In this document: positions 51,664-59,674 of the stretch, in pieces
Numbering within the stretch: the first letter of the stretch is position 1
How the letters are laid out: each line of letters starts with the position of its first letter
NCBI GenBank assembly: GCA_963674955.2
Contig: CAXXKR010000004.1
Coordinates: 1,922,001-1,986,000, forward strand
Length of the DNA: 64,000 bases
Direction of reading: 5' to 3'
Origin: G963674955 sp963674955
GTDB taxonomy: Bacteria; Desulfobacterota; Desulfovibrionia; Desulfovibrionales; Desulfovibrionaceae
Program-made: the position numbers and the translations under genes
The notes under the pieces: model-generated
Told to the model about the DNA's origin: nothing
The model's input: only the letters and a program-made list of their open reading frames with translations
The model's database searches: none

Positions 51664-53298
51664 CTAGTTGGTTTTCTTCTCGTGGCACGCGACGCAATTG
51701 GTGGCAGCGGGCTTTTCGAGCTTCATTTCAGAATGACAACTCATGCACTGGCCATGGTAGGCGGCCTTGAGGCCGGGCTTGCCTTCGACAGTGAATGGTT
51801 TGCCGTGACAGGATGCGCACTTGGGCGGCGTCTTGGTCGCGGGGCTGTTGTGGTGGCAACTCTGACAGACGGCCTCGGGTGCGGCGTGGAAGGTAGTGGC
51901 CAGCGGGCTGTCCTTCATGCCTTCCATGAGCTTGAGCACGATCTTGCGATGCGGCATCTTGCTCGGCTGGTACTGTTCGGAGATGACTCCGATGTTCGCG
52001 AACTCCGGGATGTCGTCCACAGCGACCTGAGCCGGGCTTTGGGGACGCGCGGCGATGACGGCGGCAGCTTCGGCTTCCAGGACTTCCTTGGGAGCGGCCG
52101 CCAGCAACTTGACGCTGCCGTCCTCAGCCTTGATGTCCTTGTGACAGGAGGCGCAGGTGGTTTCGGAGATGGCCTTGGATGCGGGGCGGGCCTCATGGCA
52201 GCCGGCGCATTCGGGCTTTTCCTGTGCAACGGCGTGACAGCCGATGCAGGAGCTTCCGGACATAACATCATGCAGGGATTCAAATGTCTTGTCGTCAGCC
52301 GGGGCCTTGACGCCCTCGGTGTGACAGGTGCGGCAGGTGTCCACTTGTCCTTCATGAAACTTGTGGTTGAAAGCGACCGGAGCCATGCCCGTGGCCTTCT
52401 CCGGCGCTGGGCCTTCGACCTTGGGCAGCATCAGGACGGCATCGGGCTGCTTGCGCGGCAGGCGCGGCAGTTCTCCGCCCATGACCTTGAGGTTCTTGGC
52501 AAGCTCAACCTTGCGCTTGGCCACTTCCTCTACACCGTGACAACTTGCACACTGCACCGGGCCGCTGCGTTCGGCTTTCTTCTCGACGAGAGCCTGGTGG
52601 CAGGTGACGCACTGGCTGTGGAAGACCTGCTTGGTTGTCAGGTTCGCCATTTCTTCAGGGGAGTAGGCGTTGACGAAACGCCAGCCGTCTTCCTCACCCT
52701 TCTTGTAAACGGCTTTCCCGGCGGTCTCGTCCCAGGCCTTGTGGCAGGAACCGCAGTTGGTCTTCTCGCCGGCATCGGCCGGAAGTATCTTTGAATCCCA
52801 GTGGACGAAGTGGAGCACATTGTCCATGCCGGACTTGACCTGCCGGGAGATCGCTTCAGGCTTGGCCTGGTGGCAGCCGCGGCATTCGCCGACCATGGGT
52901 CCGGCCTTGAATCCCTTCTCGCCGCTCTTGACGTGACAGGTTATGCAGCCGTCGTGATAAATGTCTTTGAGCTCGGACGCGGTCAGCTCCGGCTGACCTT
53001 CGCCATCCAGCCTGTTGAAGGTCAGGGCCATTTCGCCCTTGGCATCCTTCTTGTGACAGGACTCGCAGCTCATGCCCTGATCCTTCAGGGCCTTGGTGTG
53101 TGCGTCGTGCTTGAACACGGCCGCAGACTGTTCGAGTGCCTCTAGTTTCGCGATGGTGTCGATCATGATCACGTCAGGTCGCCCGGCGGCCTCATCCGCC
53201 GAGCCGAGCATGCCCATGGCCTCCAAATGAAAGCCCAGCACGCCGATCATCGCGATCACGACGACAGTCAGTCGCAGTATCCGTTTACCGTTTGCCAT
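51664..53298 (-). CDS. hmcA: High-molecular-weight multiheme cytochrome c HmcA
   Basis: This 544-residue exported protein has an uncleaved or cleaved N-terminal signal (RILRLTVVVIAMIGVLGFHL). I count fourteen CxxCH heme c motifs: CESCH, CITCH, CRGCH, CGSCH, CVTCH, CASCH, CRTCH, CIGCH, CAGCH, CASCH, CQSCH, CASCH, CMSCH and CVACH. I see no CX4CH site. The best-studied HmcA, of D. vulgaris Hildenborough, binds sixteen hemes at similar length. HmcA receives electrons from periplasmic hydrogenases through type I cytochrome c3 and passes them to HmcB. It is the first gene of the operon; the long AT-rich region upstream holds the likely control sites. Confidence 0.93.
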   Translation of the reverse strand: MANGKRILRLTVVVIAMIGVLGFHLEAMGMLGSADEAAGRPDVIMIDTIAKLEALEQSAAVFKHDAHTKALKDQGMSCESCHKKDAKGEMALTFNRLDGEGQPELTASELKDIYHDGCITCHVKSGEKGFKAGPMVGECRGCHQAKPEAISRQVKSGMDNVLHFVHWDSKILPADAGEKTNCGSCHKAWDETAGKAVYKKGEEDGWRFVNAYSPEEMANLTTKQVFHSQCVTCHQALVEKKAERSGPVQCASCHGVEEVAKRKVELAKNLKVMGGELPRLPRKQPDAVLMLPKVEGPAPEKATGMAPVAFNHKFHEGQVDTCRTCHTEGVKAPADDKTFESLHDVMSGSSCIGCHAVAQEKPECAGCHEARPASKAISETTCASCHKDIKAEDGSVKLLAAAPKEVLEAEAAAVIAARPQSPAQVAVDDIPEFANIGVISEQYQPSKMPHRKIVLKLMEGMKDSPLATTFHAAPEAVCQSCHHNSPATKTPPKCASCHGKPFTVEGKPGLKAAYHGQCMSCHSEMKLEKPAATNCVACHEKKTN

Positions 53299-53452
53299 GT
53301 GTCGATCCCTTTACTCAAAAGCGTTGATGGCAATGAACCGGCCTCCTCGGCCCGTTCCCCTGGTCCCGTTACCGAGACTCTTCCGGCCCCCACGCACGGC
53401 GCATATTGCCGCGCAAAAACAGGTCTCAAATCCCTCCCGGGCAAGCAGCTCA

Positions 53453-53480
53453 AAAAACCTACCTGATCGCGAGGTTTTTA
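53453..53480 (-). terminator. Terminator-like leader hairpin before hmcA
   Basis: On the minus strand an 8-bp stem (53480-53473 with 53461-53454) is followed by a T-rich end, giving a shape like an intrinsic terminator in the 5' leader about 155 bases before the hmcA start. It could work as an attenuator for the hmc operon. The stem is mostly A-T, so its strength is doubtful. Confidence 0.4.
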
Positions 53481-53537
53481 ATCCATACCGGGGCGGTATG
53501 TTATGTGTAATATGTTCGTCAAGTAGAAATTTACTTA

Positions 53538-53552
53538 TGAGAATCGTTCTTA
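53538..53552. promoter_or_regulatory. Fur-like palindrome 1
   Basis: TGAGAATCGTTCTTA is an imperfect palindrome closely related to the site 66 bases to the right. It lies just upstream of the possible hmcA -35 element. Confidence 0.4.
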
Positions 53553-53603
53553 TTTACCGTTTAACATGCTATCATAACTGTACAATCTGTAAAATTTAGT
53601 TTT

Positions 53604-53618
53604 TGAAAATCGTTTTCA
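53604..53618. promoter_or_regulatory. Fur-like palindrome 2
   Basis: TGAAAATCGTTTTCA is a perfect inverted repeat of six bases around TCG. It resembles the TGAAAAT-ATTTTCA core of Fur-family operators. The spacing of 66 bases from site 1 is about six helical turns, which would put both on the same face of the DNA. Confidence 0.45.
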
Positions 53619-54028
53619 CTTTCCGGTTTCAGGCAAGAACTGCCAATGCTTTGCGACAAATTTCACACAATAAAAAATGTAGACCAAAAAAGTATGTTAT
53701 AAAATGGACACCGGCTGGAAAAACTACTTTTTGCCCTTAAAGCAAGCCGGGGGGCTTTCGGGTTCAGCTCAAAAAAAAGCCGCAAGACCAGCAGGCCCTT
53801 TTGAGTGGGAACAGACCCTTCCCTGAGTCTTGCCCGATTGATATCCCCCAAAAAACAAGCGCCGCATTGATTGAGGACCGAAAAAAACATAACCTTTGTG
53901 AGGAAGGCTGACTTGGCCCTCTTCAGTCAAGGCGACAATTGCCGAATGCCCGCCGGGAAACGCCTTTGACGGATGATTGGGAACAGCGAACAATACAGTT
54001 CGGGAAACAAAGGATCAGGAGAATCAAT

Positions 54029-54229
54029 ATGACGGAAATAACAGTCAAGGGCATGACCTGCCCCCATTGCGTGGCCTCGGTGACAAAGGCCCTAGAGGAC
54101 ATCGAGGGATTGGAAGAGGTCCGCGTGGACCTGGCCACGGGCAAGGCCTCCTACACGGAGCGCGAACCGGTGGACATGCAGACCGTCAAGGAGGCCGTCT
54201 CCAATATCGGCTTCGAAGTGGTGGACTAA
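54029..54229 (+). CDS. HMA-domain metal chaperone (CopZ-like)
   Basis: This 66-residue single-domain protein has the metal-binding motif GMTCPHCVASVTKAL near the N-terminus and the beta-alpha-beta-beta-alpha-beta pattern of the HMA fold, ending AVSNIGFEVVD. CPHC in place of CxxC with polar residues still fits Cu(I) chaperones, and GMTCPHC is found in CopZ/MerP relatives. AGGATCAGGAG precedes the start. It could load the copper ATPase at 37791, or serve the selenium gene behind it; 245 bases separate it from selD. Confidence 0.85.
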   Translation: MTEITVKGMTCPHCVASVTKALEDIEGLEEVRVDLATGKASYTEREPVDMQTVKEAVSNIGFEVVD

Positions 54230-54474
54230 TTTTCAGGAACAGCATTGAAGCCTCCGGCTGCCCATTTTTATTTCGGCGGGAGACGCTTCATTCCGCGCGG
54301 CCTTTCTGGCGCGGCGTCTTCCTGCGAGCAAAACCGCGCTCCCAGCCCCGGACAGGTTCACCCTCAGGGGACGTATCTGAAAGACGGATACGGGTCTTTG
54401 AAAACAAGGAGCAGGTCTAATCCTGTTCATTTCCTTTGAGAAATGGGTTAATGCCCTTTCCTAGGGAGTGAACA

Positions 54475-55521
54475 ATGACCAAGATCAATCTGGTTAAGAG
54501 CGTCAAGGCCGCAGGTTGAGCCGCTAAAATCGCTCCAGGGGACCTGGAGCAGGCATTGGCCGGGCTGGGCCAAAATGACGACCGGTTGCTGGCGGGCGGC
54601 GCAGGGGACAACGAGGATTCGGCAATAGTCCGATTCCCCGCAGGAAAGGCCCTGGTCCAGACCGTGGACTTCTTCACGCCCATAGTCAACGATCCCTTCC
54701 GGTTCGGGCAGATAGCCGCGGCCAATTCCCTGTCCGATGTCTACGCCATGGGCGGCCAGCCCTACACGGCCATGAACATCGTCTGCTTCCCCATCAAGAA
54801 GATGCCCGGCTCCATCCTGAACGAAATCCTCAGGGGTGGGCTGGACAAAATAAAGGAATCCGGGGCCGTGCTGGCCGGCGGGCACAGCGTCGAGGACGAC
54901 GAAATCAAGTACGGCCTGTCCGTGTCCGGCATAGTGGACCCGGACGCCTTCGCCTCCAACAAGGGGCTTGAGCCGGGGCAGGTGCTGGTGCTGACCAAGC
55001 CCATCGGCACCGGCGTGCTGGCCACGGGACTAAAAGCCGAATGGCAGGGCCACGAAAGGTTCGAAGAGCTTTTGATCAAATGGTGTTCGCGGCTGAACAA
55101 GGCCGGCGCGGAAGTCATCCGGACCCTTGGGCTGCGCGGGGCCACGGACATCACCGGATTCGGCCTGGGCGGGCACCTGCTGGAAGTGGCCGAGGCCTCC
55201 AATGTCGCAGTGGAGTTGGAGCTGGACAAGATACCATTCATTCCCGAAGCCCTGGAGTTGGCGGGCATGGGCCTGTTTCCCGGCGGCAGCGTGTGCAACA
55301 AGAATTTCTACATGCCCCGGTGCGAAGCCGCAGAAGGGCTGGACGAACTCAAGACGGCCATGGTCTTCGACGCCCAGACCTCGGGCGGGCTGGTCCTTGG
55401 AATTCCCGAAGACAAGTTGAATCAGGCGCGGGACATGCTGTTGCAGTCCGGCGACATGGCCCAAGTCATAGGCCGGGTTCTGCCCTTTGAAGCAGGCCAA
55501 AAAAGGATGCGCATAATATGA
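54475..55521 (+). CDS. selD: Selenide, water dikinase (selenophosphate synthase) containing selenocysteine
   Basis: Read from the ATG at 54475 with GGGAG upstream, the protein is 348 residues. Codon 15 is an in-frame TGA (54517-54519). It falls in KAAG-U-AAKIAPGDLEQAL, where E. coli SelD has its catalytic Cys17 (GAGCGCKIS). The remaining frame is a complete SelD: GDNEDSAIV, VDFFTPIVNDPFRFGQIAAA, NSLSDVYAMGGQP, AGGHSVEDDEIKYGLSVSG, GATDITGFGLGGHL. A hairpin follows the UGA at the right distance. It makes selenophosphate for selenocysteine and selenouridine synthesis and here needs its own product. An automatic start at the downstream TTG 54556 would lose the active site. Confidence 0.95.
54517..54550 (+). 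promoter_or_regulatory. Bacterial SECIS element of selD
   Basis: Directly after the UGA, a perfect 8-bp stem (54532-54539 with 54543-54550) closes on the loop GGA, 20 bases from the UGA. A loop beginning with G at about 16-37 bases from the UGA is the pattern for SelB-dependent recoding in bacteria. Confidence 0.82.
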
Positions 55522-56264
55522 GTTGGGACTCTCTCTCTGAAAAGGAACGGCTGCTGGCCCTGATCACCGATGCGGTCCGGCGGACCATGATCCATTACGG
55601 ACTCTGGTTTTCCGAGGCCGTGAACCAGTTCGGCCTGGAACAGGCCCTGAAGGACGAACGCGTGGCCGGGGACCGGGCCTTGAAATTTCTCATGAACAGG
55701 TTGTCCAAGAGCATCGGCCTTGAACTGAAGGACGGCCTGCCCGCCGCCCTGGCGGACATGGACGAGGAGAAACTCGGCGCGTTGCTTCACGGCCTGAGCG
55801 TCAACTGGCTGGCCTTCGACGGGGTCTGGTTCCAGTCCGTGGAAGGGCGAAGGCCCGGACAGCTGGGCATGGACGCGGCCAAGCGGGTCAACGACACCTG
55901 CTGGTCAAAGTACGCCCCCTACGAGGCCTCGCGCATAATGACCCTGGCCGACCTGCCGGAAAACGGCGGGCTGGAGGCCCTGAAAACGGCCCTTGGCCTG
56001 AGGCTCTACTCGCGCATCAACAAGCAGGAAATAGTGGAGGAAAAAGCGAATTCATTCGTCTTCCGCATGAACGTCTGCCGGGTCCAGGCCGCACGCAACC
56101 GCAAGGGGCTGGCCGACTACCCTTGCAAGTCGGGCGGAACGGTTGAATACACCACCTTCGCCCGGACCATCGACCCGCGCATCAGAACGGAGTGTATAGG
56201 CTGCCCCCCGGACGAGCATCCTGAAAACTGGTTCTGCGCCTGGAAATTCACACTGGAAGAATAG
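55518..56264 (+). CDS. DUF6125-type protein, Cys-rich C-terminus
   Basis: This 248-residue soluble protein has an N-terminal helical half (RRTMIHYGLWFSEAVNQFG, WLAFDGVWFQSVEG). Its C-terminal part has spaced Cys residues: VCRVQAARNRKGLADYPCKS, then IRTECIGCPPDEHPENWFCAW. The layout agrees with the uncharacterised DUF6125 family of sulfate reducers and clostridia, where the Cys residues may bind metal or a cofactor. The start overlaps selD by four bases (ATGA), so it is translated with selD; a link to selenium or thiol chemistry is a reasonable inference. Confidence 0.7.
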   Translation: MSWDSLSEKERLLALITDAVRRTMIHYGLWFSEAVNQFGLEQALKDERVAGDRALKFLMNRLSKSIGLELKDGLPAALADMDEEKLGALLHGLSVNWLAFDGVWFQSVEGRRPGQLGMDAAKRVNDTCWSKYAPYEASRIMTLADLPENGGLEALKTALGLRLYSRINKQEIVEEKANSFVFRMNVCRVQAARNRKGLADYPCKSGGTVEYTTFARTIDPRIRTECIGCPPDEHPENWFCAWKFTLEE

Positions 56265-56268
56265 ACCG

Positions 56269-57018
56269 TTATTCCCGTATCCAGATTATCCCGGCCTGCC
56301 TGCCGGTCTTCCGGTCGCGGCGGTAGGAGTAGAAGGTCTCGGCCATGTCCATGGTGCACAGGTTCATGCCGAATATTCTCTCCCTTACAAGGCCCGCGCC
56401 CAAAAGCTGATCACGGGTCAATCGCCAGAGATCGACTGTCCGGTTCCCTTCATCATGATAGGCTCTGAACTTGGGGCCGAACTCGGTCATGAAATTCACG
56501 AACTGGCTGTTGTCCGGACCAAGGCTTGGGCCGCGCACGGCAAAAATTTCACTTGGCCTCAAGCCGTAATGATCGCAAAAAGCCCGGACCCCTGTACCTG
56601 GAAAGTCAATCTTGTTGCCGCGCCAGCCCACGTGTAGCCCGGCCACGTACTTTCCGCTTTCATGGGCCAGAAGCAGGGGCTGGCAATCCGCGGTCTTGAT
56701 GACCAGGGCCTGGCCCGGTCTCGCAGTGGTCAGTCCGTCTCCCTCGCAGCTTGCCTTCTGGTCGGCCGCGCCCGGTTCGGGGTCGAAATTCATGATGTCC
56801 CCGTGGACTTGGCAACAGTCGTTCCAGCTGCTGAATCCCAGCCGCTTCTGCAAGGCCAGCCTGTTGGCGGCAACGGCCTCCGGTTCGTCCTCCACGTCAA
56901 AGGAAATGTTTGCCGCATGGTGCGGAGGCTCGCTGATTCCGCCGATCCGGGAGGTGAAGGCGCAGCCCACCTGGGGCAGGCCGGGAAATTCAAAAGGCAT
57001 GTAGGCTATCTGAACCAC
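56269..57018 (-). CDS. YfiH-family multicopper-like purine nucleosidase/laccase-domain protein
   Basis: This 249-residue protein of the DUF152 (polyphenol oxidase/YfiH) family has QVHGDIMNFD, TTARPGQALVIKTADCQPLL and AGLHVGWRGNKIDFPGT. The metal-site His (VHGD), Cys (TADC) and His (HVGWRG) are present. Known members act as purine nucleoside phosphorylases/adenosine deaminases or peptidoglycan editing factors. The GTG at 57018 has AAGGAG just upstream and overlaps the preceding gene by 13 bases. It is convergent with the DUF6125 gene. Confidence 0.87.
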   Translation of the reverse strand: MVQIAYMPFEFPGLPQVGCAFTSRIGGISEPPHHAANISFDVEDEPEAVAANRLALQKRLGFSSWNDCCQVHGDIMNFDPEPGAADQKASCEGDGLTTARPGQALVIKTADCQPLLLAHESGKYVAGLHVGWRGNKIDFPGTGVRAFCDHYGLRPSEIFAVRGPSLGPDNSQFVNFMTEFGPKFRAYHDEGNRTVDLWRLTRDQLLGAGLVRERIFGMNLCTMDMAETFYSYRRDRKTGRQAGIIWIRE

Positions 57019-57614
57019 TTGAGCTCCTTTTCAGTGCATACGGCGTCCACCGGCCTGTCCCAGCTGTCCACGGGCAGGCGGTCCATGTATTGAAACCCGT
57101 AGCAGGGACCGATCTTAACCGCCCTGGACATTCCCTCGCCCATAAGCAGCCGGTCGTAATACCCGCCCCCGAAGCCGAGGCGGTATCCCCTGGAGTCGAA
57201 ACCCACTCCGGGGACCAGTATCAAATCGGGAGAGGCGTCCGGCACGGCTGGGCACTGGTTCCGGTCCGGCTCCATTGTCCCGTGCTGCCCGGCAACAAGA
57301 TATCCCTCCTCAAAAACACAGGCCAAATCCATGACCCCCGGCTCGCTCTCCCGGCAGCGGGGCAAAAAAACGCGCGAGCCGCGTCGCCAAAGCTCCTCCA
57401 CCAGGGGACGGATATCCACCTCGTTGCCCAGGGGCCAATAGGCCAAAACCTCCCCGGCCTCGGCCCAGACAGGCAGGGTCCTGATCAAACCGCATACCGC
57501 GCGGCTTGCGGCCTGCACCTCGCCTAGGGTCATGCCCCTTCTCCGGGCGATAAGCTTTTGGCGCAAGGCCTGCTTCCGATTCAAATTCCACCGCCATTTC
57601 CGGACCGCCGCCAC
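57006..57614 (-). CDS. 5-formyltetrahydrofolate cyclo-ligase
   Basis: The roughly 200-residue protein has RKQALRQKLIARRRGMTLGE at the N-terminus, YWPLGNEVDIRPLVEELWRR, VFLPRC, DLILVPGVGFDSRGYRLGFGGGYYDRLL (the ATP/substrate loop with GGGYYD) and a C-terminal PVDAVCTEKE. It converts 5-formyl-THF to methenyl-THF using ATP. The exact start is uncertain; a short basic leader precedes the conserved NLNRKQ. It overlaps yfiH downstream. Confidence 0.9.
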   Translation of the reverse strand: MAAVRKWRWNLNRKQALRQKLIARRRGMTLGEVQAASRAVCGLIRTLPVWAEAGEVLAYWPLGNEVDIRPLVEELWRRGSRVFLPRCRESEPGVMDLACVFEEGYLVAGQHGTMEPDRNQCPAVPDASPDLILVPGVGFDSRGYRLGFGGGYYDRLLMGEGMSRAVKIGPCYGFQYMDRLPVDSWDRPVDAVCTEKELKWFR

Positions 57615-57675
57615 TGGCGCGCCCTGAGTGTTTTGTTTATGCTATGCCGGAGAATAAGTGAAGAGGAGCACGCAC

Positions 57676-58347
57676 ATGCACTGGATAGCTTTTGGAGACG
57701 TTCACGAACAGGTGTCCGCGCTTCCGGCCATTCCCGGACTGAAGGACGCGGCGGCCGTCATCGTCACCGGCGACCTGACCAACAGGGGCACGGCCCCGGC
57801 GGCTATGGCCGTCTACGAGGCCATTGCCCGCCACAACCCCAGCATCCTGGCCCAAATGGGCAACATGGACACCTCCGAGGTGGACACCCTGCTCACGGAG
57901 CTCGGCGTCAACATTCACATGCAGACAATGAACCTTGTTTCGGGTTCAGAAGTGCCGCTAATTAAAATTATGGGCGTCGGAATGTCCACACCAACCCCGT
58001 TCAGCACTCCTAGCGAGGTTCCCGAACAGGTTTTAGGCCGGATGATTCAGCAAACATATGCCGACATCGGTGCATACGACAAACTGATACTTGTTTCACA
58101 CACCCCGCCGGCAAATACGGCAGTGGATGTCCTGCCCAACGGCCAACACGTGGGCAGTCCTTCCGTGCGCAGGTTCATTGAGGACCGACAGCCCGACATC
58201 TGCCTGACCGGACACATCCACGAGGCCAGGACCATGGACAGGATAGGAAAGACCACGATCATAAATCCCGGAATGCTGGCCCACGGCGGATTTGCCAGGA
58301 TCGAATTTTCAAAGGGCGCCCTTTGGGCCAGCCTGGAAAAAATCTGA
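57676..58347 (+). CDS. Calcineurin-like metallophosphoesterase
   Basis: This 223-residue protein has the metal-binding sequence motifs in order: WIAFGDVHEQ (D-x-H), VIVTGDLTNRGT (GD), MGNMDT (GN-D), SHTPP (His) and TGHIHEA (GHxH). This is the YfcE/UPF0046-like group with unknown substrate. The ATG at 57676 has GAGGAG upstream. Its stop lies two bases before the rlmH start, so the two are coupled. Confidence 0.88.
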   Translation: MHWIAFGDVHEQVSALPAIPGLKDAAAVIVTGDLTNRGTAPAAMAVYEAIARHNPSILAQMGNMDTSEVDTLLTELGVNIHMQTMNLVSGSEVPLIKIMGVGMSTPTPFSTPSEVPEQVLGRMIQQTYADIGAYDKLILVSHTPPANTAVDVLPNGQHVGSPSVRRFIEDRQPDICLTGHIHEARTMDRIGKTTIINPGMLAHGGFARIEFSKGALWASLEKI

Positions 58348-58349
58348 CC

Positions 58350-58820
58350 GTGGCCGCCATAAGATTCATCTGGGTCGGCAAGCTCAAGGAGCAGTTTTCC
58401 ATCAAGGCCGCCGAGCACTACTGGAAAAAACTGGACCGGTTTCACTCGCTGGAGGAAACCATGCTCAAGGACGCGCCCGGCAAGCTGCCGCCCACAGACA
58501 AAAGCCTGCGCGAAGGACGGGCCATATTGGAAAAGGTCACGCCCCTGGACATGGCCGTTGTTCTGGACGAAAAGGGCAGGGAACTTACTTCCAGACAACT
58601 GGCGGCCAAGCTCAGGTTCTGGACCGAAGACCCCAACCGCAGGCCCTGCTTCATCGTGGGCGGACCCTTCGGCCTGTCCGACGAGGTGCGGGACAGGGCC
58701 CATTTTTCACTGAGCCTTTCAAGACTGACCCTGCCCCACGAACTGGCGCGGGTCATGCTTCTGGAACAACTATACAGGGCGGCGAGCATCAACAAGGGGC
58801 TGCCCTATCATCACGATTAA
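58350..58820 (+). CDS. rlmH: 23S rRNA (pseudouridine1915-N3)-methyltransferase RlmH
   Basis: From the GTG at 58350 this is 156 residues, matching the 155 of E. coli; the frame is open further upstream but overlaps the phosphoesterase. It begins AAIRFIWVGKLKEQFSIKAA and has LDEKGRELTSRQLA, FIVGGPFGLSDEVRDRAHFS and the C-terminal knot LTLPHELARVMLLEQLYRA of the SPOUT fold. It methylates pseudouridine 1915 in helix 69. Confidence 0.93.
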   Translation: MAAIRFIWVGKLKEQFSIKAAEHYWKKLDRFHSLEETMLKDAPGKLPPTDKSLREGRAILEKVTPLDMAVVLDEKGRELTSRQLAAKLRFWTEDPNRRPCFIVGGPFGLSDEVRDRAHFSLSLSRLTLPHELARVMLLEQLYRAASINKGLPYHHD

Positions 58821-58836
58821 CGACAAGGCGGAGTAA

Positions 58837-59055
58837 ATGTTTGATATCGAGTACTTGAATAAACTTGAAAACTTCTTTGATTCCGGTGATCTGTCCTTTG
58901 AATTCGAACACGGGGACGAGGAAAAACGTTTCGCGATTCTTGATTTTCTTGAAAAGTTCATGGAAGTGGCGGAAAAGGCGGACGGACTGGCCACCAAGCT
59001 GATCTTCAAGGACGGCTATCTTGAACTCTTGTCCGGGGATAAAAACCAAAAATAA
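58837..59055 (+). CDS. Small acidic protein of unknown function
   Basis: This 72-residue protein (MFDIEYLNKLENFFDSGDLS) is acidic and mostly helical, without Cys or membrane spans. AAGGCGGAG stands before the start. It lies 16 bases behind rlmH on the same strand, and its last 40 bases overlap the convergent rsmG gene. I know no function. Confidence 0.6.
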   Translation: MFDIEYLNKLENFFDSGDLSFEFEHGDEEKRFAILDFLEKFMEVAEKADGLATKLIFKDGYLELLSGDKNQK

Positions 59056-59666
59056 CGCTGCTTTCCATCGACAGGATAAGAGCTTCCGCTCTTGAGCTTC
59101 CAGCCCGGAGGGAGTTCTTCCGCCTGGGGCGGAGCGTCGTTGGCCAGGATGGTCACGATGGTCCGGGGCTTGAGCATCTCCTCCACGAAATCAAGCAGGT
59201 CGCGCCAGGGCATGAAGGCCCTGCTGATTATCAAGTCCGCCAGGGGCAGGCTTTCCTCTTCGGCGCGCCCCCTGAAGACCATTGTCCGGGGCAGCCTCAA
59301 CCCGGCCAGGGCCGAGCGCATGAAGACCGCGCGCTTTTCCCGGACCTCCACAAGGTGGTAGTCGCCGCGCTGCCAAATCATGCGCAGCGGTATTCCGGGC
59401 AACCCGGCCCCTGCGCCAAGGTCAAGGGTCACGGCTTCCTTGTTGATGTCCAGAGACTCCAGGGCGTCGGCAAGGTAGAGGCTGTCGACGATCAGGGTCG
59501 AAAAAATGGTTTTCCAGTCCTTGGGGCCCACCAGATTCATGGACTTGTTCCACTTCACCAGCTGCCCGAGATACTGGGCCATCTTTCCTGCCTGCGGCGG
59601 CGTGAGCCTGCGTCCAAGGGCCTCGGCCTCGGCCGCCACTTCTTCAATGGACGGATATTCGGACAT
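59016..59666 (-). CDS. rsmG: 16S rRNA (guanine527-N7)-methyltransferase RsmG
   Basis: This 216-residue Rossmann-fold methyltransferase begins with an N-terminal helix pair and NKSMNLVGPKDWKTIFSTLI. The SAM-binding loop is LDLGAGAGLPGIPLRMIWQ, then LVEVREKRAVFMRSAL, GRAEEESLPLADLIISRAF (catalytic-site SRA). It modifies G527 of 16S rRNA. It is followed 8 bases upstream on the same strand by radA and overlaps the small gene 58837-59055 tail to tail. Confidence 0.93.
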   Translation of the reverse strand: MSEYPSIEEVAAEAEALGRRLTPPQAGKMAQYLGQLVKWNKSMNLVGPKDWKTIFSTLIVDSLYLADALESLDINKEAVTLDLGAGAGLPGIPLRMIWQRGDYHLVEVREKRAVFMRSALAGLRLPRTMVFRGRAEEESLPLADLIISRAFMPWRDLLDFVEEMLKPRTIVTILANDAPPQAEELPPGWKLKSGSSYPVDGKQRYFWFLSPDKSSR

Positions 59667-59674
59667 GAAAAACT

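Larger units (their letters stand above)
53299..54028. promoter_or_regulatory. AT-rich control region upstream of hmcA
   Basis: No gene is supported in these 730 bases. Going leftward toward hmcA it holds two related palindromes, a possible -35 element (TTGACG on the minus strand, 53523-53518) without a convincing -10, and a leader hairpin. The part from 53620 to 54028 must hold the promoter of the rightward HMA-selD genes. It contains A-runs and weak hairpins but nothing I can identify. Frames here look random. Confidence 0.5.

Noticed and set aside
47110..53298. Tmc or Dsr transmembrane complex instead of Hmc
   Set aside because: The gene order cytochrome, four-cluster ferredoxin, NrfD-like protein, tiny protein, cytochrome b, HdrD-like protein, and the 14-heme size of the cytochrome, match hmcA-F. 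Tmc has a four-heme cytochrome and Dsr a three-heme one.
54556..55521. selD starting at TTG 54556
   Set aside because: This start drops the glycine-rich N-terminus and the Sec active site; the frame continues upstream through a UGA with SECIS to a good ATG.
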